The translations under genes were made by a program, and so were the position numbers. Under the pieces are notes generated by a model. That model did no database searches. It was given only the letters and a program-made list of their open reading frames with translations, and had not been told where the DNA came from. A stretch of DNA of 64,000 nt from Ceriagrion tenellum (lineage: Eukaryota > Arthropoda > Insecta > Odonata > Coenagrionidae), in the NCBI GenBank assembly GCA_963169105.1, contig OY720643.1, positions 102,621,697 to 102,685,696 of the forward strand, given 5' to 3'. Every line of letters begins with the position of its first letter. Positions within the stretch are counted from its first letter, which is position 1. Positions 41,256-52,639 of the stretch are shown here, one piece after another.

Positions 41256-42769
41256 TTGTGTATGTCATATGTGGCAAAAATTCCGCAACTCGCCATCCTG
41301 ATGCTGTATAACTGAAGAAACCATCACATTATCATAGTCATTCAGATGACTCACAAATTATAGACATATAAATGTAAGAAATGCTCACAACATACATCAA
41401 TGATGTAGAGGCTCAGCCAAATAATATTCATCTTCCAGTAGGGAAAGTAACAGCTTTATTTTTTATGCTGCTGACAGCCCAACATTGTGAATGAGAAAGA
41501 TTACTTACTTCACTCAGTCCTAACTTAGTCGATACGAAGGAATACAATAGCAGTCAGCTACTCTATTAAATTTTTGTCCAACAAAAAATTGAATCTCCCC
41601 TTGACGCAATTATACTGACAAGCACAACATCTCCATTCTCTAGATGTACACAATTATCAGGTGAATGGCAGGGGATTCTAAACTTCATGAACTCGATAGA
41701 ATGAAAGCGTCCAATCCGAAAGGCATAATGCACTTGCTTTTGATAACACCTATGTACATGATTCCCGAGTCAATGGTCTCAGATGTTGTGGACAAAGATT
41801 TTTCCTGCAACCGCCTTACTATTTGTCTCAGGATTTTCATGTTTTCTGATTAATTTTTTAATGCAATACAAAGCATTTTCAAATATGAATGCGCTAAAAG
41901 AATCTAACCGCCCAAATATTCTACAGTAATCTGCTAAATGTTTCAATTAATCCGTTTAAAGGACCCGTGCTCACTAAATGGCCTCTGTAGCCAACTAGCA
42001 CGTTTTCGGAGACACTTCCGCTGGAACATTGCCTGTACAACAGCGATAAATATCATAAAACTGTTATAATCAAGTATATGACCTGTAGTAGAAATCAGAC
42101 AGCATTATTTCAGATGAAATAATGAACTAATAATTAAATTAATGCAGGTGGCTATACTTACCTAGTTCCTTCCAAATTGACCGATGAAGACATTTCAGCA
42201 AGAATCTTTAGGACCGACAGATGTGAGTCGAAGCGAGAGAGGTACCGAAGAGAATACTTTTGATAAGAATAAACACGCTTGTGCAACGTGGTTAGATTAC
42301 AGCGAAAGGAAAAGATTCCGGTGCTTCCCGCTCAACTACAGGCAATACCATTTTCCACGCCATCTACCTGAATACAGGGGTATAAACAAATGACGCACGT
42401 CTTCTACATACAGGAAACAATACGTATACAGTTTCCTTTTCCATTAACACAGAAGCGTTGGATATACGGTATACCCGTTGTAGATGTATACACTATGTAA
42501 ACCGTTTCCTTTTTCAGTATTTTATACGGTAGACCTTACGTAATTCTACGTATATGTATAGGCTTTTCCGTGTGCTGTGTGGTGTAACGTCAGACGTTTG
42601 TTTTGTTCCAAATCCTCTTTATTTTCTTAAAGATGCAGTTTCTTTTTGCCTCACTACTTCGAGCCACTTTCCCTTTTCTTCCCCCTCTCAACAAATCCTC
42701 CCTCTCCTCTCATCAATAACTCCCTAACAACATAAACATCAATGATTAAATATAAAACGTTACAGTGGG
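41256..42769. other. Spacer; no gene seen
   Basis: AT-rich sequence with short open frames (for example 42184-42393 plus) lacking known motifs. It lies between two minus-strand candidate genes. Confidence 0.3.
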
Positions 42770-43936
42770 CTTTCTCTTAACAGACACCTCCAGCGTGTTT
42801 TCAAGACAGCAAAGGTTCTCTCCACCACTGCTCTACGGCAATGGGCACTTGCATATCGATACCCGGGGGTATCCTCTTCTGCATTTGTGACGGGTCAGCA
42901 GCCAAGGCTCAAGGGCTTAGCCAGCATGTCATAATTATGACATGATGAAGTGCATGAATGATCAAGACAAGTTTTTTAAAGATAATGGCAAAGTTATGTA
43001 CGGAACCTCATTTAAAAAATCACTACTTAGTGCTGCTTATTTCTGTCTTCTTACCTATCAAGTAAACTTTCCCGTCTATCTTCATGCATGGATCTCATTA
43101 GCGCCCGTGCATTCCTGTACGTCCAAATAAATTGATCGTGCACAGTACCAGGATAAGCAGTAACATCCACTATTCGTATTTCGTCATCACCAACCTGCAA
43201 CCAAAATAAGAAGTGGATGCACTAAAAAATTCTGATCATTCCATATTTACTTCACCATAAACCTAAGTGTTTTTTGTAGACAGATACCCTTTCAATGAAT
43301 ATTTATCATAAGTTTAAGAGCAATTAAATTTATCACTTTTGATACCAATGGCTCCTTACCATTTTCACACTTACAGAATAGAATCCCTTGTGGTTCTTAT
43401 GTGATTCTTCATGAACAATTGGCGTGACAATGGTCACATGAGAGCAATCAATGGCTCCAATTACTCCGGGAAATCCTACCATGGGTCGGAACCTGATTGA
43501 AGTTGAGGGAGAAGTTCGTTCTCACACTACATCTCTAAAGGTGAAGTAACTAAAGGAATGCATTAACTCTGTTTGACCTTTGTTCCTAACGGGCCCTTTC
43601 CTCATTTCTTCTTGGAAATTTAATCCACTGCCGTTGTAGATGGTGGCACATAGCTTCCGACACTGCTGTAAGGCACCTAGACACATACATTTGACTAACC
43701 GATAAACAAGTCTTGTCCCACGCCCTGTTGATATCCTCCATCAGCGAAAAACCGCAAGTCGACCAGAACCTTCGTACAACAGAAAAAAATGAACTGTTAG
43801 TCACTGCACTACGATTTGAATATTTGTGGGTATCGACGAGTTCTGGGGCGGATAATGAGTTATATTCGATATTTCCGCCATTATTATTCAGCGTAATACT
43901 CACTTGTGCACGGACTGTAAGTCCCGAAGAACGCAT
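42770..43936 (-). pseudogene. PIF/Harbinger (HARBI1-like) transposase, multi-exon or decayed
   Basis: The minus strand shows family blocks in order. 43936-43590 ends in SQMYVSRCLTAVSEAM and IKFPRRNEE. Near 43480-43375 is VGFPGVIGAIDCSHVTI (first catalytic D), ending at a GTAAGT donor. Near 43196-43070, after a TTGCAG acceptor, comes AYPGTVHDQFIW (second D). Near 42880-42775 is CRRAVVERTFAVLKTRWRCL (catalytic E). Stops or introns separate the blocks, and 43560-43490 and 43070-42900 do not read through. HARBI1 itself is a known domesticated member, but this copy looks more like a transposon remnant. No terminal repeats were identified. Confidence 0.65.
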
Positions 43937-44591
43937 TTTTCTTCAAATTTTTCTCAAATGTCTTCAGTTAAGACAAATCTCACTATACTTAAAAAAAATG
44001 TTAAGTCTCTCCATTTCTGCAGGTGATTCAATGCATAAAATTCTGTGAGTAATAGAAGTTGCGTTCACAAAAAAACATGCAAAATTCGTGGTGTGCTGAT
44101 TGTTAGTACGTAGCCTTCAACAGGGATCGCAAATTCACTAAGATTCCATTTACCCTGGGATTTCCTAGCAGGCATTCGATAGTTTTGGTGAAAAGAATAT
44201 TTTCTGCGAAAAATCATATTTATTTAGTCTCAAAATATATACCAGTTTAATCATTTTCTACGACTAACTCGACGTAGCTCGACTCATACAATAGGTTATT
44301 TTTAAAATGAGTTATAACTAGAAATGTTATGTCTTAATCGTCTTAATGGCTTTAATTCGTCGCCAAAAGTACGTTACCCTAGCACTGAATTGGGACGATT
44401 TTCACTTTTCAATTGATTAAATCTAAATGCATCTCGTCTACAAACTTAATCAGCCTTTAAGGTCTAATGTTTTCACCGTGGTATTCACTGACACACACGA
44501 AACTCTTCACCCTGTTTCTGGCTCAGGAAGGTTGGAACATCATCATATCATGGATAAACGCTCATAGGTATTTTTATGCGTAATTGTTCTT
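43937..44591. other. Spacer; no gene seen
   Basis: AT-rich; nothing assignable on either strand. Confidence 0.35.
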
Positions 44592-47500
44592 TCATACCAT
44601 GTCAATTCCCAACTGACTAGGTTGTTGTGAATTAAGTTTTAGCAGAAACGTCATCTCCAGAGTTTTGTCGTAATAACTATTTCTTGTTTCTCTGGAAGGT
44701 GTTTGACTCGCACTAATTAAGCGTCCCACGGGTGCAGACGATGGGAGAGCCGTGTTGTATTTCAGGAACATCTCCATCACCACCGGAAACTCGTGCAGAA
44801 CGGTCAGTTCCTTCCTCGGATTCGCTAGGTAGCTGAGCGCCCTCATCTGAATCGCGTTCTCGTGTCCAGAATCCCTCTGGTCAGAATCCTCATCTAGACT
44901 ACTGAAGAAGTCTTCGTCTGATTTCGCGGGAGCGGTCGGGACGCTGTGACACTCGCTGCTGTTCATCGCGCGCTGCAACTTGTCAAACTCCCTGAAGAAC
45001 ATCGACTTGCAGAATTCTAGGTTCTGCTGCGGAATCCAGGACGTGCGGAATCGGGGATGGGAAATAGACGCCAGGACGTACGCCCGGCTGCTCGGTGAGG
45101 ACAAGTCGAGGACCGACGCAAACCGATCCTCTATGCTGTTCAGGACGACCTTCCTCAGCTGTTCGCAGTGCGCCAGCCTCCCTTCCAGGCCGTCTAGTTT
45201 CTTCTTGAGGACGTGGAGAGCTGGAAGCACGCAGCCCAAGAAGCACATCTGCTCGTTGCGGAGGACATCCAGAGCTGCCGCCACGGGTCCCATCACCGTC
45301 GACCACTCGCGGAGAAAATCGAGATCCGCTGGTCGGAATTGCTCGTGGTAGGCCTGACCGGAGACGAGATGGTTGATATTTTCTCTGTGCATCAATATGG
45401 AGTTCACTGCTTTGTAGAGCGTGGTCCACTCGGACCCGTCTGGAATGGGCAGCTTCGCTTTCCACATGGGCTCTGCACTGTCGCCCGCTACACTGCTCTG
45501 TTTAAGGTGGTTCCAAAGATCGTGGGCCTTCGAAAAAGCTGACGCGTGCGCCTTTTTGTAGTGGGGGTCTAATATGTCCGACGACACCGCATCGACAGAG
45601 GCTATTAGAAATAATGTGCATGAACAGCACTTGTGTTGTTGCGGTGGGAACTCAGCATCACGAAAATTCACCATGTTATGCATCTGCCGCCTCAACTGAA
45701 ATAGCCAGATATCATTCATGGGCTCCTGTTTTATTTGCACTGGGCATTCTTCCTCCTTCTCCATCCGAAGTGGGTGATCAAGGTATTTTTTAAAGATTGT
45801 TACTAGCTTGTCGTCATCGTCCATGACGATGTGCGTTACTCTTTCAAGTATGCCGTATTCTCTGTAAACTTCACGGATGGTCTCATTTATCCGTTCAGAC
45901 GTATGCTGTCCATTCAACATCTTGCACGCCAATACGAAAGACTTCCTTTCCAGGGAGCTTCGCTCCAAGTAATGGACGGTCATCCCCAAGAATGTCACAT
46001 TTCCCTGCGTCCATGCGTGAGCTGTTGAGCAGAGATACTGTTGGGCGCACAAATGTTCACTTAGTTTTCTCGTAGCCAGTTGATGTCGCCGAAAGATGAT
46101 TGATAGTAGAGATTTGCTCTCAGGTGTATAAATTGGGGTGGCGTTGGCTCTAGTGGCTGTCGAAATCATCGTCTTAAAGGATATCGTGTCCGCAATGGAC
46201 GGTGGTAACATGGCATCAACGATGAAGTTGACGATTGCTTCTTCTACCTGAAAAAGAAATGTATTATTAAACGAGAATGAGTCTCGGCCGCAACAATGAG
46301 TACACAGCAGTTTCATAGTTGACGTCTTTATTAACATCTCAAACAATCGGTGCGTGATTAAAAGTTGTTCTCTTTGTATGCTTGTTTGTAAATTTAAGAT
46401 CTGTACTTTATGGTCACATACATTTCAGTGGCTCTTTGAAGGAAAGTGAGTGGAGCGTCAATATGGGACTTGCTATGACGGTAGTAATGTTGTGGCGGTA
46501 GTTCTCCCCCTTTGTAGATACGGTATAAGTAAGTATTTAATCCCTACGATATCCCGATTTTTTCTGCTTCTAGTTCCAGTGTGGTCGTACTCGCGAAAAG
46601 ATTTTCTTGATCATAGATATCTGGTATAAGGTTAGTTAGGAAGACTTAATTTAGCAAGATCATTCAATTAATCTTAAGCAGTTTTCAAGGAGAACCGTGG
46701 TTTACATTTTAGTTCGCCACATAGGGTTTTAACAGGACTGCTAGTTTCCTGAATACTTCAGGTCTTGGGGATCGGGTTGGTGTGGTGGCTAGAGTACTGG
46801 CTAACCATACGGGCTGCCTTTTTAGCGATTAAAACGCTAACTCTTAGTAAATTACTCATTTTAATTGAAGTAATTTCATAATCCTTATTTGGGACATAGT
46901 TTTTGACCAACCTGACAAATTTTGCGTGAAGATCCACTTCGTAGTCCCCGATTAGAATCAACTATTTCGCTGTCCCTATAGAAATATTAGGTTATTACTT
47001 GGAACCCTGAAGTGCGTTAAACCAATTAGCCAATCGTGACGGCAAGGTCCTTGATGATGACGTCGGAGCGTTGCAACTCTTTTACCTCAGGTATAATAAT
47101 AATATATTAATGTAATGATAAATTATGATATAGGAATGCAATGATGCAATATAGTAAAATTCATTGCTCTTATTCCACGGAGTCATCAAAATCAAGGAAC
47201 GTGATGTGGTGAAATATATTCAGAAACAGTGAAACATTATTATTGTTAAATAAAAACCAATGGGAATACCACAAAAAGAAGGAAACCGTACTTCAGTATT
47301 TTTTTTCGAACAGCTATACGATGGCAGCCTGGGAAACTCGGTTTTATGTTAATATCATAGTGCAGTTAGTAACGGTGAGGAGAATTATAGTAAAAGAAGA
47401 AATTTACATGGCGTAGCACGCTCCAACGCACAATTTACATGACTATGTACCCTCGCGAGGCTCAACGAACATCGAAGAATTCACCAACTTTTGTACCATC

Positions 47501-49951
47501 CCTTTACAAGCCAAAACCCCTTTTAAATGACCTGTTGAGTTTTTGGATGGATGATATTGCTTTGCGGTAGGTTATTGGAGATGACAGAAGTTTCGTGATT
47601 ATGTCCTTCCTGTGATATTGGGAGACTATGGTTTTTTTATGAATATTGTTATAGCTGAGTAAATGATATTGGTGGATTTGTTTGTTTGTATGTAAAGTCA
47701 GGGTTTTCTGTTCAAAGAGTGCGCTAAGGAATATGTTGAGGGGAAAATGAATAAATAGACTTTAGAAAATTAAACAAAATCGACTTCAGAAAAAGTGGAC
47801 TACTAGGTGTGCGGATGGACCTCGAGCATAGCCTTCAAAGATTGCTTTTGAAGGGAGAATGCTTTTCTTATGGTTTAATTTACTAGGCACCTATGAGATA
47901 TGTTTTATCAGGAAGTGTTCGCCAAAAGTTTATGAATGTTTTATTAATTTAAAGGAGATTAGGTTTGCTGAGCTATTGGATGGTATTGTACGGATGTATC
48001 TTAAGAATATAGCCAAGGTTTACTCTTACATATGGAGATCGTTTTTGAAGATTTGGAATTCGAGGGACCCAAGGGTGTAATCTTGAAGTACACTACAGAG
48101 TTTTCAGGGATTTGGAGAGGACGTTTCTTGGTCCAGCAGTAGTATGGTGAGCATATTTGACCAATTGTTGCCGATCAGTGCATTGCAGACGCTATCCAGC
48201 CGTGGCATTCCCGTTTACACCTAGTTTTTCTAGATTCGATTCTAGGAGGATGGTGTGGCTAATATTATTTCAGGCTTTGCTAAATGAATTTACCCAAATG
48301 TCCGAATTTAATGGCCGGGATCTTTGTGGATGGAGTTCAGAAAGTGGAAAAGCTACTATTTTCTGTGGTTTTATGATTTCGGATGCTATGTTGTGAATCA
48401 TGAATAAGGTTGTTGATATTTGAAGAACGATTTATTATTTCTTTCGACCTATAGACGTATTTATTGTGTCTGCTTGAGAACCGTGCTCTTTTACAGACAG
48501 GATTGGGGTGTAGAAATGCTAGGGGACAATCATAATAAGTTAAATCTAGTCATAGATTATATCCAAGAAGCTGGACTTGAACATTTTACATTCATATGAA
48601 ATGTTAGTCTTTTTAATAAAGGTCCTTTTAAATGTCTCTGATCATTATTTTAGTTAGGGCGGAGTAGTATCACTCGAGATCACAAAATACGTTGCATATG
48701 GTGCAAATGACCGCGGCCGTCGATGTACCTTAAAACCCTCTTCCCCCCTAATTCTACTACAAGAATTTCATCTAGGCTGGGCGACCATTTATTCTTGAAA
48801 TACTCGGCATGTTGGCTAGGCCAGATAGTTGGGCTAGCGTGACTTTCGACATAATGGTCGCAGGAGTAATATTAATGTAGTTTTAATTAGTCTTGAGAAG
48901 TTCAATTTCCCTTCATTTTTACCTCTTTTTGGGTTGCATTGGTAGGTTTTGGTTCCGGCTCTGTTTTGGGGGTGGCGCTGACGTTGATCGGCTGGGCCCA
49001 CACCGTGTCCCTTGGAGGCAGAGTTTCTTGCTGAGATCGCCTTCCTCGTCGCTTTTCCTTCATCCGGTCCACCATCTCTGGGTGGCATTTCTGCAATTAT
49101 TGTCAAATTGTTCTGATAGTTGACTCCTTGACATTTACTACCTGGAGTGCTTAATATCCACCGAAATGTTGACGTCGGTGTAGTTTGGGTAAATATCAGA
49201 AGTGAGATTCCTCCAGTTAGAGAAGATCCTGTGCAATATCAATTTAAGTGATTCCAGGATTTGGAAGTGTTTTCCAAGTTTTAGAGTAGATTAAGTAATC
49301 ACCGCTTTCAATTTACTTAAAAAAGTTGTTTGTGTTGATGTAGTGATTGCATGCAGCATCGGCGTTACACCGAGAAACCAAGAACCGTGCATTTGGGACC
49401 CTGGTCATAAAGATTTTACCAAAAAATTAATAAAATACAAAGAAAAGCTGCACGCTTCGTTAAATCTGCTATGAGCGAACATATACTGTTTCGCAACTTA
49501 GAGACTCGGAGGTTACACGTTAGGCTTAGGTTACTTGAAAAATTATGAACTGTTGGGTTTCAGAGCGGCTCTTCGGTGGCATACCTACAATGCGTGCATA
49601 ATTGTATATATTCACCTCGTGATAAGTATTAGCATGTTCTTCTAATAGGCCAATGGTGGTACTCACCGCAATGTGGCAAATGAAGTTCCCCGTAGACCTT
49701 ATGGTTCCAGGCTTTATCTTTGGGTACGGACAGAGCATGCACTTGACGGTGATCGACCCATCCGGCTTCCGGGTGAGTATTTGGAACAACTCCCCGTCCA
49801 GAATGGACGGCACAGAAGAGGTAATGCCCATTGCGGGCGTCGCTGCCTCACGATTGGCCGCCTTCCTATCCCAGCGCGGGATCTTCGTCATGCCCTCCCT
49901 CTCAAGCGACCCGTCATGGCTCCGTTTCCCTGGCCTGTCGGTGAATTCCAT
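44592..49951 (-). CDS. hAT-transposase-derived protein with BED finger, two exons, intact (663 aa)
   Basis: Exon 1 is 49951-49616 and exon 2 is 46247-44592. The donor CACGAG|GTGAAT and acceptor TTTTTCAG|GTAGAA are both phase 0, giving ANTYHE|VEEAIVNF. Exon 1 encodes a BED-type zinc finger: CMLC (71-74), FICH (90-93) and HANTYH (105-110). Exon 2 is the hAT core: STAHAWTQGNVTFLG, VTHIVMDDDDKLVTIF, FLREWSTVMGPVA, then the dimerisation region with EFPVVMEMFLKYNTALPSSAPVGRL. In active hAT enzymes the first block normally reads with an aspartate (D-x-W); here it is AHAW (about H189), so the catalytic triad looks incomplete. The frame is otherwise open. A ZBED-like host gene is likely, probably a nuclear DNA-binding protein. 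Confidence 0.72.
48560..48760 (+). pseudogene. I-like LINE 3' relic
   Basis: A worn ORF2 end (TGAAATGTTAGTCTTTTTAA) is followed by a 3' hairpin at 48700-48729 whose arms, GGTGC and GTACC, still pair through one G-U. The tail has decayed to AATTCTACTAC. Confidence 0.6.
49385..49550 (+). pseudogene. CR1/Jockey-type LINE relic (RT C-terminal region)
   Basis: Reading across frames gives FGTLVIKILPKN / WDPGHKDF-like text and a worn AARFVKSAM..R..YT, the pattern that follows the RT domain in CR1/Jockey LINEs. A second worn copy lies at 50405-50530. Confidence 0.45.
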
Positions 49952-50404
49952 GCTTTATGCGTGAAAAGCGGACGAGGCGCGGGAATCGCCGACGACGGTA
50001 AGGCCGACGAAGCTGAAAAAGAGACGCAGAATGAGCCCTAGTCTCAGGTAATGACGCAGTGAGCTCCAGACTTTTATCATTTAGATTCACACCTGACGTA
50101 ACATCAATAATTTTATTTTAAACATTTAATAATACCACCACTAGTCTTAAATCATAAAAGAATCGTTACAAGCAGAGTGGTGAACGAAAAGTTCCTGTGC
50201 TAAAACGGATGCGTTCAAACGGCCTGCGCCAGAACGGCTCGCGCCCAAACAGCCGCGCCGAAATGCCCCTGGCAATCGTGCCACATTTGATGGACTCTGA
50301 AACCTAGCCGTGGAAAGTAGCCCTAAAGCGGTGGAATACTGGGAATGCTCCATGATTCTTAAAATGTACTTTAATGGGGAGTTATTTGGCCCTTGTAAGG
50401 CCAA
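49952..50404. other. Region upstream of the hAT-derived gene; no gene seen
   Basis: It should include the promoter of the minus-strand gene, but no motif is clear. Confidence 0.35.
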
Positions 50405-50530
50405 ACCTCGAAAACGCCACTAGAATTTGGGACCCTGGACAGAAAGATTTTAACAAGAAAATTTTTAAAAATACCAAGGTAAGCTGTGCGCCTTGTTAAA
50501 AACTGCTAAGAGCGAGCATACAATGTTTAT
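50405..50530 (+). pseudogene. Second CR1/Jockey-type LINE relic
   Basis: ATTTGGGACCCTGGACAGAA followed by AAGATTTTAACAAGAAAATT parallels 49393-49430 with substitutions, and continues to GAGCGAGCATACA. Confidence 0.45.
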
Positions 50531-50873
50531 CTACTTTTAGATTAAACAGCATTTTTATATCGACCTCCTAGATTCATCGACCTCCAGTTTTGACGTCTCG
50601 AAGTTTGGTCTTGTGGAATTAAAACTATATATCCTTGCCTATGTTTCGGCGTATAATGTGCACCATCTTCAGGGCTATATAAAAGAATACGATAACCATG
50701 TACAACAACATTACATAAAAATAAAAGGGTTATCACCATACAACAATTGTAAGATAAATATCAACATAAAGTTACCTCGGAATTATTTGTTAATTAAACA
50801 TCATCAGTTATTACATATTATTGCACGTACAGCCTTTTGGTACTAGTAGAAAAACATTGGAAAATACCCCATT

Positions 50874-50903
50874 CTCGGAACTACAACTAGTTGTAGTTCC
50901 GAG
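50874..50903. repeat. Perfect 30-base palindrome
   Basis: CTCGGAACTACAA, then CTAG, then the exact reverse complement TTGTAGTTCCGAG, with no mismatch. It could extrude a cruciform or mark a joined inverted end. Confidence 0.9.
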
Positions 50904-51089
50904 ATAGATGCCGAACATAGATACAAAAATTCGTTCTTTTCACACACTGAAAGTGACTATAATAAAACCGGAGCTCCGCTTTAAACACTCCCATAATACA
51001 CTTCACAATTTCACCTCCAAAATTCTCTTTTACCCTTTACACAGCTGGTGTTTTAACTTCCACTTCCACTAGTCCATGCGAAGCACCTT

Positions 51090-51215
51090 CTCGTGAATGA
51101 GGATGGGGATGTGATATCTTCCCGATGCCTACATTTCAGCGGAAGAGAAAACTCCGCCTCATTGTGATGAGTGCGTCCTTCCTTCTAGTGCTAGACATCT
51201 TTATATAAGAAATAC
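51090..51215 (+). pseudogene. Small I-like LINE relic
   Basis: It reads ISAEEKTPPHCDECVLPSSARHL in one frame, a worn version of FTEEKIPPRCDDCDCPLSVRHI from the intact ORF2 C-terminus. Confidence 0.6.
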
Positions 51216-51569
51216 CGTACTGGCCACCTCCAGTGTGTGTGACGCGGGATGATTCCACGCCAAGTACTCAATACTCGTCTCGGGTTAAGGTCGAACCTCA
51301 TGCAACCCCAGGCTGCTAGGCGCGGACCAAATGGTAGTAAGGAGAACCGTTCACGACCGGATTGTACGCTAAATTAGAGCTATGCTTTCGCCCATGCGTA
51401 TATATACGTATGCTCAGTAGTACAATAACCCATGCTGTGCTTGGATTATTATACTACTGAGTATCTCAAGCTTTTAATAATAATGCGTACATAGATAACA
51501 GCTTTCGCCTATTACTACCTACTTAATATGTGGACGCACAAACACGACGATGCTCTGGAATGTGAACAG

Positions 51570-51655
51570 ACTACATTGGTGGGTTTCTATCTCGCGACCC
51601 TTGGATTGGTAAGCAGGGACTTAATCCCGTCGCAACCGCGTCCTGGGACAATAAA
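51570..51655 (-). repeat. Degraded tRNA-derived SINE head
   Basis: On the minus strand GGTTGCGACGGGATTAAGTCC and GGGTCGCGAG parallel the head of the SINE at 63791-63990 (GGCGGCGGGGTAAAGTCC and GGTCGCGGG). The B box is mutated. Confidence 0.45.
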
Positions 51656-52204
51656 CTAATTCATGCAGAAAAACAACCATATCGGACATCTCCAATGGAA
51701 TGAGTTGTTGATAATAATTATAGGTTATCCATCGCGAGCACTGGGTCCGACATATTCAGGAGGCTGGATATTTCATAGGAAATATCAGTATCAGCTATCA
51801 TGGTACCTAAATGTCCGCAGGAAAAACACTTTGAAATGAATCGAATCCGCGATCTATCTCCTTAAACTTCTGCTTGTATAAATTTCTATTGTTCTCTTTC
51901 GCCTTCGATAAGGATCATATTTGATGCTTTTTGTTCGATACGAAATTCAGAATATTAGGAAGCCACTCGAAGTCATCGGAGGTGACTAACTTATCAGCAT
52001 TAATAACATGTTAAAACAGCTTACGTTCTTGACAAATTTTAGATAATCAACTTTCGGACATGATCTCAATTTGAAGATCGTTTAAATTTTTCTTCGAATA
52101 CTTGTATTATGCTAGTAGTTAAGATTTTTACCGCGTTTCAATATGTGCAAAGTATCACTTTGTCACAAAGTATAACGAGTGAAATCACAACTTTGTGAAG
52201 ACAT

Positions 52205-52602
52205 TCGTGTGAAGCGTGGCACTCTATGGATCGGAGGCATGGACCATTGAATAAGCTGACCGGAAAAGACTAGAAGCCTTCGAAGCCTGGTGCTGGAGGA
52301 GGGTGCTGAAGAAAGAAGGGACGCACTAATTAAGAAGTGATGCACCAATTAAGAAATGATGAAGTGTACAGAAGAGTAGAGGAAAGAACCATATGGAACA
52401 CCATACAGAACAAAAGAACAAGATGGATTGGACAATATCTGAGACACAATGGGTTAGTGCTAAGCATATTTGAAGGCAAAATTGAGGGAAAAGTCCCCAG
52501 AGGAAGACCCAGGATTAAGTTCATGGACCAAATAGAGAGGAAAGTACATAAGAAGAGACACCAGAGGGTGAGGGAACTAGCATTAGATAAGGAAGGGTAA
52601 AG
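52205..52602 (+). pseudogene. RTE/BovB- or Proto2-like LINE relic (RT C-terminal end)
   Basis: Text such as YGSEAWTI, RKRLEAFEAWCWRRVLK, RTRWIGQYLRHNGL and FEGKIEGKVPRGRPRIKFMDQI is typical of the region after the RT domain in several LINE groups with this ending. A duplicated 15-20 base phrase around TTAAGAAGTGATG/TTAAGAAATGATG lies at 52328-52360. The exact clade is not certain. Confidence 0.65.
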
Positions 52603-52639
52603 GGCTGCAGCCAACCAATCTTAGAATTGAACAATTAAT

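Larger units (their letters stand above)
46248..49615 (-). other. Intron of the hAT-derived gene, with relics
   Basis: 3368 bases containing an I-like LINE 3' relic (48560-48760) and a CR1/Jockey-like relic (49385-49550). At 46765-46800 there is a tRNA-like phrase (GTTGGTGTGGTGGCTAGAGT) without a B box. The rest (46250-48500) is AT-rich and unassigned. Confidence 0.5.

Noticed and set aside
44980..45542. Plus-strand open frames opposite the hAT-derived gene
   Set aside because: Shadows of the long minus-strand exon; no motifs.
46758..46805. SINE in the hAT gene intron
   Set aside because: An A-box-like phrase is present but no B box or tail follows, so evidence is too thin for a feature.
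48834..49123. Open frames on both strands in the hAT gene intron
   Set aside because: Short, overlapping and without recognisable domains.
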